The notes beneath the pieces are model-generated. The model did not search any database. It saw only the letters and a program-made list of their open reading frames with translations, and was not told where the DNA came from. Shown here piece after piece: positions 31,375 through 40,643 of a stretch of 48,124 nucleotides of DNA. This DNA comes from an uncultured Acetatifactor sp. Lineage in GTDB: Bacteria; Bacillota; Clostridia; Lachnospirales; Lachnospiraceae. The stretch lies in NCBI GenBank assembly GCA_910586215.1, contig CAJUGH010000030.1, positions 1 through 48,124 on the forward strand, read 5' to 3'. The translations under genes and the position numbers were made by a program. Within the stretch, counting starts at the first letter, position 1. Every line of letters starts with the position of its first letter.

Positions 31375-34146
31375 ATGGTCAATACTTGGCCGGGATGGAA
31401 CAATGTGGGTCTTCTAGGGGAAGGCAGTTTTGGAAAAGTATACAGGATACAGAGGGAGGAGTTCGGCCAGACCTATGAGGCGGCGCTGAAGGTAATTACC
31501 ATTCCGGCTTCCCAGGGGGATGTCCGGGCTGCCTATGCGGAAGGGATGGACGAGGAGAGTGTCACGGAATATTTCCGTGGGTTTGTGGAGGACATTGTGG
31601 CAGAATTTGCCCTTATGTCCAAGATGAAGGGGAACAGCAATATCGTCAGCTACGAGGATCATATGGTGGTTCAGCATGAGGGAGAGGTGGGCTGGGATAT
31701 CTTGATCCGCATGGAATTGCTCACGGCCCTGCCCGACTACATCGTCCGTCACCCCCTGGGGGAACTTGATGTGGTGCGCCTGGGGCTGGATCTGGCCCAG
31801 GCACTGCAGCTTTGCCGCAAGCGCGGTATCCTTCACCGGGACATCAAGCCGGAGAATATCTTCGTGTCCAAGGACGGGGACTTCAAGCTGGGAGACTTCG
31901 GGGTGGCCCGCATTGCGGAGAAGACCATCTCGGCCATGTCCCGGAAGGGCACGTATAATTATATGGCACCGGAGGTGTACCAGGGGCAGGAGTATGGATA
32001 CACGGCAGATATTTACTCCCTGGGACTGGTGTTGTACCGTTTCTTGAATGACAACCGGACGCCATTCCTGCCTCCTTATCCACAGAAGATCCAGTACAGT
32101 GACCGGGAGAGAGCCTTGAATGAGCGCATGTCCGGCAGACAGATACCACCCCCGGCCCATGGAAGCAGGACGTTCCAGGAGGTGGTGCTGAAATGCTGCG
32201 CTTTCCGGCCCCAGGATCGGTATGGGGATGCCGGGCAGTTGGAAGCAGACCTGCGCAGGGTGCTGTCATTCCCTTCTTTTGCTGGCAGGATGGCAGGAGG
32301 TATGCAGGAATCTGGGCAGGAGACTGTCAAGGGCCAGGAAGCATCTGGACAGGCAGAGGCCGTCAAGGGCCAGGAGGCATCCAGGCAGACAGAGCCTGGC
32401 AAGGGATGGGAAGCATCCAGGCAGGCAAAGCCTGGCAGGGAATGGGAAGCATCTGAACAGGAGTACACCTATGGGGGATGGGAGCCATCCAGCCAGGGAA
32501 GGAGATGGCCGGAACAGGAACAGGCCAAACAGGAAGAGACTGGAGAGAAAAGGGAACAGGTCGGATCGAAAGTTTCCGGCAGGGAGCAGGATTCACCAGT
32601 CCGGGAAGAATCTGTTTGGCAGGAGTCAGTCCAGAAAGAACCAGTCCGGGAAGAATCTGTCCGGCAAGAGCCGGTCCAGGAGGAGTCAGTTTGGGAGGGA
32701 TCAGCCTGGCAGGAGTCAGACCAGGAAGAATTCCTGGATAAGACTCTCTCCGCGTTTGCTGGCAGGAAGCCCATAACAGGTGGAGAAAAGCAGGATACTG
32801 CCAGGGAAGCCTTCCCAGAGAAAGAAAGGGCAGGTACCACAGATGGGAAAGCAGACATGGGGATATCCAGGGGAACCATGGGAAATCTTGTCCAGAAACC
32901 GGCAGGGAAGCAGATCTTCACGATGATGCTGCCCTTTGTGCTGGGTGGATTGTGCTGGCAGGTGTACCATGTGGCAGATATGAAGATGGCCGCCCCCTAT
33001 GGATCTGAGATGGCAGCAGCAGCTAGTGTAGGAATCAGCCTGGCTTCTCTGTTGGGCAGCTTTCTGGTGGCAGTGGTGACAGGAGGCAGCACCATCCTGA
33101 CCGGACGCTATCATGCCCAGGATGGGAAGGGCATATTAGACAGTGTCCGCACCATGCTGATATTGGCGGGGATAGCAGGAGGAGTGGCAGCTTTAATGGG
33201 TATTTTCCTTACACCCGTTATCCTACAAGGCATGGGAAGCTCTCCCGAACGAATGTCCTATGCAATCCGTTATATTTGCATTCTTTCCCTGGGCTTTTTC
33301 CCGGCGGCAATTTATTACGGGGGAGTGGGAATCCTGCGCACATTGGGCGGGGGCTGGCGGCCCTTCTGCTTGCTGGCCATTAGTGCTGTGCTGAAGGTGG
33401 GATTTAATTTCATATATGTACGAAAAAACCCAGTTCGGTTGCCGCTGTTGGGAATGGCATTGTCTACAGTGACAGTCCTGCTGGCCGGAGCTATAGCAGT
33501 GTCCCTGGCAGTGCATCATGAATTGAAAAAATACAGGCTGGCAGGCATCAAAGGAAAGTTTGCCTCAAGTCAGACGAAAACCATATTGCTGGCAGGGCTG
33601 CCAGAGGGAGTCATGTGGGCGCTAATCGGCTTTTTCTGGGCATTGCATAATAGGGGAGAGAGCTATTATCTCATAGATATGAGCGGGTTTGTGGCATTGC
33701 CAATTGTGGGCATGTCCCTGGCCATGGCTGGATATGTGAGACAAAATGCCAAAGATCTGGAGAGGCGTCAGTTGAGAAGGAATGTCAGGACAGGGTGCGC
33801 TATGGGGGCTGGTATCATACTGGCTTTGTGGGTTGTGATCTTCCTTGTGAATCCTATCAAGACCTGGTCTTTCCTGTTGCTGGAATATGTCTTGCTGGCA
33901 GTTGCCGGCTGCCTGTTTGGTGTCCTGCGGGGGGCAGGTCTGTCCAGGGGGCCCGTAGCCATCGGCCTGGTCTGCTGGGGTGTCATCAGGGTGGGATGGT
34001 TGGTGGTGGCTCCGGCATATATTTCCTATGCAGACGTGATATCCAGGGGGGATGATATGGTCTGGATCCTTGGCGCAGTGGTGCTTCTGCTCTACGCCTG
34101 GAAGGTGGACTGGCCGGGGCGTGCCCAGGCCGAACCGAGAACTTAA
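31375..34146 (+). CDS. Ser/Thr kinase fused to a MATE-family transporter (kinase 3)
   Basis: A single 923-residue frame. Residues 10-300 are a kinase domain with GEGSFGKVY, K39, HRDIKPEN, DFGVAR and APE. The linker (about 300-505) has 12-residue repeats (GKGWEASRQAKP) and REESV-type repeats, then LDKTLSAF (T457). Residues 513-915 form about 12 transmembrane helices reading as a MATE transporter: FTMMLPFVLGGLCWQVYHVA, GGSTILTGRYHAQDGKG, YYGGVGILRTLGGGWRPF, AGLPEGVMWALIG, CLFGVLRGAGLSRGP and WGVIRVGWLVVAPAY correspond to MATE segments in order. The start is the ATG at 31375 with AGGAGGTATAGGC; the frame opens at 31333. The substrate and whether it transports or only senses are unknown. I know of no described kinase-MATE fusion. 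Confidence 0.93.
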   Translation: MVNTWPGWNNVGLLGEGSFGKVYRIQREEFGQTYEAALKVITIPASQGDVRAAYAEGMDEESVTEYFRGFVEDIVAEFALMSKMKGNSNIVSYEDHMVVQHEGEVGWDILIRMELLTALPDYIVRHPLGELDVVRLGLDLAQALQLCRKRGILHRDIKPENIFVSKDGDFKLGDFGVARIAEKTISAMSRKGTYNYMAPEVYQGQEYGYTADIYSLGLVLYRFLNDNRTPFLPPYPQKIQYSDRERALNERMSGRQIPPPAHGSRTFQEVVLKCCAFRPQDRYGDAGQLEADLRRVLSFPSFAGRMAGGMQESGQETVKGQEASGQAEAVKGQEASRQTEPGKGWEASRQAKPGREWEASEQEYTYGGWEPSSQGRRWPEQEQAKQEETGEKREQVGSKVSGREQDSPVREESVWQESVQKEPVREESVRQEPVQEESVWEGSAWQESDQEEFLDKTLSAFAGRKPITGGEKQDTAREAFPEKERAGTTDGKADMGISRGTMGNLVQKPAGKQIFTMMLPFVLGGLCWQVYHVADMKMAAPYGSEMAAAASVGISLASLLGSFLVAVVTGGSTILTGRYHAQDGKGILDSVRTMLILAGIAGGVAALMGIFLTPVILQGMGSSPERMSYAIRYICILSLGFFPAAIYYGGVGILRTLGGGWRPFCLLAISAVLKVGFNFIYVRKNPVRLPLLGMALSTVTVLLAGAIAVSLAVHHELKKYRLAGIKGKFASSQTKTILLAGLPEGVMWALIGFFWALHNRGESYYLIDMSGFVALPIVGMSLAMAGYVRQNAKDLERRQLRRNVRTGCAMGAGIILALWVVIFLVNPIKTWSFLLLEYVLLAVAGCLFGVLRGAGLSRGPVAIGLVCWGVIRVGWLVVAPAYISYADVISRGDDMVWILGAVVLLLYAWKVDWPGRAQAEPRT

Positions 34147-34203
34147 AGGAAAAGGATGTGGCTGCAGGGAGGCTTGCCCGCAGGAATATGAGGGGGAATG
34201 GGG

Positions 34204-35257
34204 ATGAAGAGAAAATGGATCAAAATACTGCTGACAGCGTTTCTGTGCCTGATAGCCGTGCTGTCTGCGTCCTGTCAGAAGGCCGCGTGTGATCGCTTTC
34301 ACGGCAGCCCTGGAAATCGACCCGAAGAGCGTGGCTGTCTACACTGCATTGGCAGATGCTTATGAGGCGATGGGGGACGATGAAAGTCTTCGCCGGATTC
34401 TGGAACAGGGCATCGAAGCCACCGGAGACGTGGGGCTTAAGGAGCGGCTTGCCAAGTTGCCGCCTGTATTGCCCGAACAACTTTCTCTGTTAAGAGGGTT
34501 AGGAGGGCCATATGTACAATATGTAATAGTGGATGAAGAACTGGAGTCTGCCTTTGCCGATGCGATAGACGCGGGACTGGCGGGAAACAGGGAGGTTCTG
34601 GAAGACGCTGCATGGAGTGCTGCGCTGGCAGAACGGGTTGAAGCTTGTCTGAAGGAAAGGGAAAGGCGTGAAGAGCGTGATGATTTGGTTTTCGATATGG
34701 GAGAGTGTAGGATCTGGACGCAGCTGTCGCATGGAGCCATACTATCATACACTTACGAAGAAACGAATGGGGGATTGAATTATTGGATTGAATACCGTCC
34801 GGAAAACGGGAACGGATTCTATTGGTATCTGGCTGACAATCGGGCGCATAGCAGAATTTCCTATTATCATTATCTGGTACGTGGAGAGACGTCAGGCTGG
34901 TTGTTTAACGGTTCCTTTACTGCTCTGTACTATCATTTTTACGATTATGGGATTAACTATCCCGACGGAGAGAAAATGGCTTTTCACAGAGCAACGGAAC
35001 AGTATACGGGAACACTGGCAGACGATTTGTTGGACGGGGAGAGAGTGGGGACGATATATGCCTTTGATGTTGATGAGTACGGGGAGGAGCATGAACGAAA
35101 TTATACCGTATATGAAAACTTTAAGGCCGGTAAACGACAGGCTTCATGGACGGACGAAAGCGGAGAAGAATGTACCAGGATGATTGTGGACGATACGGGA
35201 GAGGTAACGTACGAATGTCCAAGCCTTGATATACAGGCTGTCTGGAACACTCCGTGA
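34204..35257 (+). pseudogene. Disrupted TPR lipoprotein gene (deletion and frameshift)
   Basis: The 5' part (34204-34365) encodes a lipoprotein signal peptide, KILLTAFLCLIAVLSASC, then runs out of frame. The 3' part is read one frame over, from a GTG at 34289 inside the gene, and continues 322 residues: a TPR (IAFTAALEIDPKSVAVYTAL), a helical region and a MORN-like beta region. The TPR aligns with EEAIIAFTAAIEIAPSRSAL of the intact lipoprotein at 40644, showing that the mature N-terminus was deleted and the frame lost near 34285. Its codon choice looks less biased than its neighbours, hinting at different ancestry. Without a signal peptide the 3' part would be cytoplasmic, so it is probably non-functional. 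Confidence 0.75.
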
Positions 35258-35426
35258 CAGGAAATCTGTATCTGGAATATAGGAAAAGGTTTCCGGGTGG
35301 GGAAGAAGACCCTGGGCAGGATCCGGCGTTTGTCTGTGTTCTGCCCTATCTTTTCTAACCACTATGCTAATCAGAGTTGACAAGAATGGTTAGAATGTGG
35401 ATAGAATCTTTTTGGGAGGCGGCCAG

Positions 35427-35561
35427 ATGATTTATCAGGAAAGTGAGACTGTCGAATGGAAGTCTGTTGTCGTGGATGACATTACCGCCTTGCAAAGTCA
35501 AATTCCCCGCCGCAAGCAGCGGGGCATTGACCCTCGCGGCATTCGTCAAATATCCATGTAA
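35427..35561 (+). pseudogene. 5' remnant of an AlbA_2-type regulator gene running into an intergenic repeat
   Basis: A GGGAGG site and ATG start a 44-codon frame: MIYQESETVEWKSVVVDDI matches the opening of AlbA_2-domain (Schlafen-like) putative regulators, which normally continue for 350 or more residues. Here it switches abruptly into repeat-derived sequence (PRRKQRGIDPRGIRQ). A TTGACA box (35377-35382) and a TAGAAT (35402-35407), at 19-base spacing, lie upstream. The rest of the gene is absent. Confidence 0.6.
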
Positions 35562-35596
35562 ACATGGCTATTTTCCTCATTGCTCGCGGGAATAAA
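35493..35596. repeat. Intergenic repeat-like element with nested palindromes
   Basis: About 100 bases containing CCCCGC...GCGGGG (35505-35524) with inner GC-AA-GC, CATGT-AA-ACATG (35556-35567), and two CTCGCGG motifs. The layout resembles abundant dispersed elements of clostridial genomes; copy number cannot be seen from one window. Confidence 0.45.
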
Positions 35597-35608
35597 GGTA
35601 TCTAAGGA

Positions 35609-35636
35609 AACGAGGACGTAATGGCCCTCGTTTTTT
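35609..35636 (+). terminator. Rho-independent terminator
   Basis: AACGAGG (35609-35615) pairs with CCTCGTT (35626-35632), followed by a T run to 35636. It separates the decayed region from the fourth kinase. Confidence 0.85.
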
Positions 35637-35719
35637 CTAAGCCTTTTTTAGCCAGGAGGGGTTATATTACACAAAATGAAATCTATGATACAAAATGGAA
35701 TCAATGCAGCATCATTCCC

Positions 35720-35772
35720 ACTATAGTGATTTTCCCGTATACGCCCTACAGACATACTTAAAATGATATAAT
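35720..35772 (+). promoter_or_regulatory. Promoter of kinase 4 with ACTATAGT operator candidate
   Basis: Extended -10 TGA-TATAAT (TATAAT at 35767-35772), about 110 bases before the gene, no consensus -35, and palindrome ACTATAGT (35720-35727) 47 bases upstream of the -10. The bases after the palindrome (GATTTT) also resemble those at the Sel1-like gene (AATTTT). Confidence 0.6.
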
Positions 35773-35883
35773 AAATAAATTATGGCCGTATGAGTATGGA
35801 TCCGCATGTGAATACAGATTTGTATGATAGGCGTGATGGATAAAACGTGACAGATACATTGTGAGGATAAGGGAGAAAAGTCT

Positions 35884-38337
35884 ATGGGTCATGAGTATAA
35901 CAGGGAATATTATGCCCAGTATGAGCCGCTGTTTGGCGTCTGGCATATTACGAAGCAGATCGGGGAGGGCAGTTTCGGCCGTGTGTTCGAACTGGAGCGG
36001 GAGGACTTCGGACAGACCTACAAGGCGGCGCTGAAGGCTATCACGGTACCGGCCAGCGAGGGCGAACTACAGGAAGTGTTGTCCGAGGGCATGAGCGAGC
36101 AGAGTGTCCGGGACTATTTCGGCGGTTTCGTGGGGGATCTGGTGAAGGAGTTCGCCTTGATGAGCAGGCTGAAGGGCACCAGCAATGTGGTCAGTTATGA
36201 GAACCACCAGGTGATCGAGCACAGGGACGGGGTGGGCTGGGACATCCTGATCCAGATGGAACTGCTGACACCACTAAATGATTATATGCGCAGCCACCCG
36301 GTCACCCGGCAGGATGCCATCAAGCTGGGCATCCACATGTGCAAGGCCCTGGAACTGTGCCAGCGCTACAATATCATCCACCGGGATCTGAAGCCGGAGA
36401 ACATCTTCGTATCGGAAAACGGGGACTTCAAGCTGGGAGACTTCGGCATCGCCCGGACGGTGGAGAAGACCACCGGAGGCCTGTCCAAAAAGGGTACCTA
36501 CAATTATATGGCGCCGGAGGTGTACAAGGGGGAACCCTATGGCAGCACGGTGGACATCTATTCCCTGGGAATCGTGCTCTACAGGCTGCTGAACGAGAAC
36601 CGGCTGCCCTTCCTGCCAGCCTATCCCACCCCCATTACCCATATGGACAGGGAGAATGCCCTAATGCAGCGGATGGGAGGCACCCCTTTGCTCATGCCGG
36701 TCCACGGGGAGGGCAGGCTGGGGGAGATTGTCCTAAAGGCCTGTGCCTACCGTTCCGGGGACCGCTACAGTTCCCCGGCCCAGATGCGCCAGGAACTGGA
36801 GTCCATTGTCTATGACCGGGGGGAAGCGCCTTACATATACCCGGAGGGGGACGGCCTGCCCCAGAGGTCTGTGAAGGAAGTGGGAACCGGAGAGGAGATG
36901 CCGGTATTAGAGAAGGGGCTTCAAGAAGAACTGGAGAAGACAGTCAGTGTATTTGGCCAGGAAACTGGTGGAGCCAAGGAAAACCAGCCAGGGCAGACCG
37001 ATGCGGAAACACGGCCAGGGCAGGACAATGCGAAATTACAGTTAGAGCAGAGCAAAGGGGAAACACAACCAGGCCAGACAGAATCTGATTTGGCTTCAGA
37101 CAGGGGGGCTTCCAGACATGGTCCGAAGAAAGGGATTATTGAACTGGGAATCGGGGTTGTGGCTGTCATCCTGATCTTGGTCATAGGCATGGTAGCATTC
37201 CGGGATCGGAACAGGAATACCATCCCGGATGTTGCGATGGGAAACCAGGCAGATGCAGGTCCAGGGGATGGTCAGAAGAACCAGAATGGAAATTCAGATA
37301 GGAATCCGACAGGGGAGCAGGATGGCTCTGGCGGGGAACAGGAGGATGCCGCACAGGTGGAGGGATCTGCCAGGATAGATACCTATTGGATCGGTATCTG
37401 CCAGCAGGGATCCCATGAGGTGCTGGATGCCGCCACAGAAGGGTTCCAGGATGCACTGGTCCAGAAACTTGGGGACAGAGTGGCGTTCGAGGTGCTGAAT
37501 GCAGAAGGAGACAGGGATTTCTGTGCCCATATTGCTGAACAGTTCGTGGCTGAAGATGTGGATCTGATCCTGGCAAATGGAGCGGCATCTTTGCAGGCCG
37601 CGGCAGACGCCACGTCCAGGATTCCCATTCTGGGGACGTCTGTCACGGATTATCCGGCGGCACTTGGCATGGAGGAATGGGCAGGCCTTACAGGCAGGAA
37701 TGTGTCCGGTACCTGTGATCTGATCCCGCCATCAGAGGTAGTGGATATGCTCTGCGAACTGTTTCCGTCTGTGGCCACAGGGAAAGTGTCAACGATAATG
37801 ATATCGGTTTCTCCTACCTGGTATCCCGATTTGGCATATCAGGTAGATGCAGTGAAGAGGGAACTGGAGAAACGGAGGCTGCCATATGAGGAGTGTATTA
37901 TAACTGATTATGATATATTCGAGATCGAGGATCTTGCGGGAGCATATGAGGCAGGTACATATGGAATACCGGTATATGTTCCATCCAGATTCCTAAAGGA
38001 AGTATCTGGAAAGGCTGTTTTTTTCCTTGGCGAAGAGGAACTTGGAAAATTCCCTCTGATGACAGGGGATGCATCCATGGTAGAAGTCGGATGTGATCTT
38101 TACTCAGACGGAGTGGCGGCAGTTCTCTCTGCTAGTTATTATGACATGGGATACCAGGCCGGGTTGATGGCATATGAGATCTTGGAAAATGGAGCGGATA
38201 TCTCTGCCATGGAGGTGCAGTATGCTTCCAGGATTACCAAAACATATATTGAGGATAACCGTCTGGTGCCGGAATCTGTAGTTCCAGATGATTATGAGAG
38301 GATCAGCTGGGATGATTGGACGGCAGCCTTGGAATAG
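35884..38337 (+). CDS. Ser/Thr kinase with extracytoplasmic ABC_sub_bind (TrpX-like) sensor (kinase 4)
   Basis: Protein of 817 residues. Kinase domain about 20-310: GEGSFGRVF (27-35), K51, HRDLKPEN (D168), DFGIAR (D186), APE. The linker has LEKTVSVF (T353) and Gln/Glu-rich repeats. One transmembrane helix (about 421-441, GVVAVILILVIGMVAF). From about residue 500 an extracellular periplasmic-binding-protein fold of the ABC_sub_bind type: YWIGICQQGSHEVLDAATEG, LNAEGDRDFC, DLILANGAASLQAAADATSR, PILGTSVTDYPAALG and DMGYQAGLMAYEIL match that family in order. Its relatives bind amino acids such as tryptophan; the ligand here is unknown. It has its own promoter with the ACTATAGT element. It belongs to a second kinase subfamily with genes 5 and 6. 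Confidence 0.93.
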   Translation: MGHEYNREYYAQYEPLFGVWHITKQIGEGSFGRVFELEREDFGQTYKAALKAITVPASEGELQEVLSEGMSEQSVRDYFGGFVGDLVKEFALMSRLKGTSNVVSYENHQVIEHRDGVGWDILIQMELLTPLNDYMRSHPVTRQDAIKLGIHMCKALELCQRYNIIHRDLKPENIFVSENGDFKLGDFGIARTVEKTTGGLSKKGTYNYMAPEVYKGEPYGSTVDIYSLGIVLYRLLNENRLPFLPAYPTPITHMDRENALMQRMGGTPLLMPVHGEGRLGEIVLKACAYRSGDRYSSPAQMRQELESIVYDRGEAPYIYPEGDGLPQRSVKEVGTGEEMPVLEKGLQEELEKTVSVFGQETGGAKENQPGQTDAETRPGQDNAKLQLEQSKGETQPGQTESDLASDRGASRHGPKKGIIELGIGVVAVILILVIGMVAFRDRNRNTIPDVAMGNQADAGPGDGQKNQNGNSDRNPTGEQDGSGGEQEDAAQVEGSARIDTYWIGICQQGSHEVLDAATEGFQDALVQKLGDRVAFEVLNAEGDRDFCAHIAEQFVAEDVDLILANGAASLQAAADATSRIPILGTSVTDYPAALGMEEWAGLTGRNVSGTCDLIPPSEVVDMLCELFPSVATGKVSTIMISVSPTWYPDLAYQVDAVKRELEKRRLPYEECIITDYDIFEIEDLAGAYEAGTYGIPVYVPSRFLKEVSGKAVFFLGEEELGKFPLMTGDASMVEVGCDLYSDGVAAVLSASYYDMGYQAGLMAYEILENGADISAMEVQYASRITKTYIEDNRLVPESVVPDDYERISWDDWTAALE

Positions 38338-38463
38338 AGGATGAAAGCCGGGGTAGTGTTTTCTGATATGATATTGTATGGTGTAAGTTTTCACAATGCT
38401 GTGGTTTACAATGCCATGTATGGAACAGAATGAAAGCAAGAAATTGAGGGATAGCAGAAGGAC

Positions 38464-40618
38464 ATGAACGGAAAATACGAAATCGGCGAAATCGTCATGA
38501 AAAACTGGGCCATCCGCAGAAAACTGGGTGAGGGAAGTTTCAGCAGGGTCTACGAGATCGAGCGGAAGGATTTTGGCGAGACCTATTATGCGGCCTTGAA
38601 AGTGATCACCATACCCCAGGGAGAGGCAGAGTTGCAGGCGGCCCTGGAGGAGATGGGCAGAAGGCTATTTCTATGGCTTCGGGGTGGATCTGTATTCTCT
38701 GGGAATCGTGATGTACCGTCTTCTGAACAGGAACCGGATGCCTTTCCTGCCACCCGCTCCACATCCACTGTCCTACAGCAGCAGGGAACAGGCCCTGGCC
38801 CGGCGTATGGGCGGGGAAGCCCTGCCTCTGCCCTGCTACGGGGAGGGCCGTCTGGGAGAGATCGTCTTAAAAGCGGCCGCTTACGACCCCGGAGAGAGGT
38901 ACCAGGATCCGGCACAGATGCGCCGGGAACTGGAGGAGATCCTGGACTGGGAAAGTGACAGGACGATTATCTATCCGGAGGAAGCGGCAGGACAGGAGGG
39001 AAATGTGCCGGCAGAGGAGACCATGGAGAAAATAGCGGATCCAGCAGAAGAGCAGACCCTCTCCATATTCGGGGATGGGATAACTGGGGAGAACCAGCCA
39101 TCCCACAAAAAGCAGCAGGAGCAGATGACCCAGAGTAGCCAGCAGAACCAGTCTTCCCAGGACGGACAGCAGAAAAAATCTTCCCATGGGAAAAAGGGAA
39201 TCCTGGTGGCAATCCTGCTTCTGGTAGTGGCAGTGGCTGGGGGAATCCTGTGCTATATCATATGGAAGGGCAGCAGGCAGGACCCGGGCCAGACAGTGGC
39301 AGGGGCCACCGTGCCCAGTCCTAGTCCCAGTGTGGCACCAGTCCAGACCCCGGCCCCCAGCCCCACCAGGCAGCCAGAGGAAAGCCTGGCGCCTTCTGTA
39401 CAGCCGGAAGACACAGTGATTGTGGTACCTCCTATAGGACAGAATGAACTTTCTGTTGATGCCATTGCCGGGAACCCTCTGGTGGTGGAGCAGGCGACCT
39501 TCCTGCCCTATAGTGGTGCATTGTCCGGAAAAGGACAGGAGGACCTGTATACCTTTGAGGCTCCTTGCAATGGAACTTACCGGGTGGATGTGAGCGGGAT
39601 GTCAGGGGACATGGAGGTAAACCTATATGCCTACGATGCTTCCGGGGCAGGATTTACTTCTGCGTCCAGATGCTCCAATGGGCAGGGCATGACAGTCATG
39701 GGTCTGTCTGCGGGAAGTACGTATCAGATCGGGGTAAAACAGCGTGAGGAGTACGGTTCCTATGACATGAACATAGGATTGCAGAAGGAATCCCTGGATA
39801 TTACGGCATACACACAGTTGACAGACAGTCTGGAATATACGGACCAGACCAACGTCTACCTGTTTACGGCACCCAGGGATGGCAGATATCGCTTTGAATT
39901 TTCCGAGATGATGGGATATGAAATGACAGAGGGAGAGACGTATCAGATCCAGGTACACCAGAGGGAAGGGTACAGCAGCTATATCCTTTCTGTGGGCCAG
40001 CAGAAGGAGACTGTGGACATCTCCAGTTATACTGTGATAACGGACTCTGTGGAATTCACAGAGCAGAAAAACGTCTATCTATGTACGGTGCCGCTGGACG
40101 GCAGGTACCGCCTGGAACTCTCGGACATGATGGGAGGCACAGAGGTGGAGCTTCATGTCTATAACGAACGGAAGGAACTGGTGGACGCGGAGAAGAACTG
40201 TTCCAACGGCCAGGGGCTGACACTGAAAGGGCTGACGGCCGGGGAGACCTACTGGGTACAGGTGAGGCAGAAAAACGGATGCAGTGCCTATACCCTTTCC
40301 ATAGGGCCTCAGAAAGTGACAGTCCCGGTGGAGGATGGCAGTGTGGTCACGGACAGCGTGGAATACACGGACCAACGGAATGTCTATTCCTTTACGGCCA
40401 GGCAGGACGGGGATGTGACATTTGCCCTGCCGGAGATGACAGCCGGCACCATGGTGGAACTGTATGTGTTCAATGATCTGGGGGAGGAAGCAGCCTCCCA
40501 GAAGCAATGCTACAATGGGGGAAGCGTTACCGTCCAGGGGGTCACAGAAGGAATCCATTTGGAAGTCCAGGTGCGGCAGGAGGAAGGGCTTGGCAGTTAC
40601 AGGATGGCAATAGAGTAA
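38464..40618 (+). pseudogene. Broken Ser/Thr kinase gene with PPC-like beta repeats (kinase 5)
   Basis: The 5' part (MNGKYEIGEIVMKNWAIRRK, GEGSFSRVYEIER, AALKVITI) is 85-90 percent like kinase 6 by eye. After LEE near 38652 the frame is lost and sequence equivalent to about 417 bases of kinase 6, holding HRD, DFG and APE, is missing. The frame resumes at YGFGVDLYSLG and runs to 40618: C-lobe end, EEQTLSIFG motif, a transmembrane helix (ILVAILLLVVAVAGGILCYI) and four beta repeats of about 95 residues resembling pre-peptidase C-terminal (PPC) domains. Repeat 2 lacks about 34 residues. It cannot make an active kinase. It heads a tight cluster with the lipoprotein and kinase 6. Confidence 0.85.
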
Positions 40619-40643
40619 GGGATGACGAGGGAAGGAAGAGAAG

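Noticed and set aside
31375..34146. MATE part of kinase 3 as a recent copy of the SpoVB-like gene at 1901
   Set aside because: The two share only superfamily-level features; segment wording differs and the fused domain resembles MATE efflux proteins rather than SpoVB flippases.
38464..38958. 164-codon frame as a separate small kinase-like gene
   Set aside because: Only the first 63 codons are kinase; the rest is a shifted read-through of the broken kinase 5 gene.
38684..40618. Frame starting at GTG 38684 as an independent gene
   Set aside because: The start lies inside the conserved D-[IL]-Y-S-L-G kinase segment, with no ribosome site; it is the 3' part of a pseudogene.
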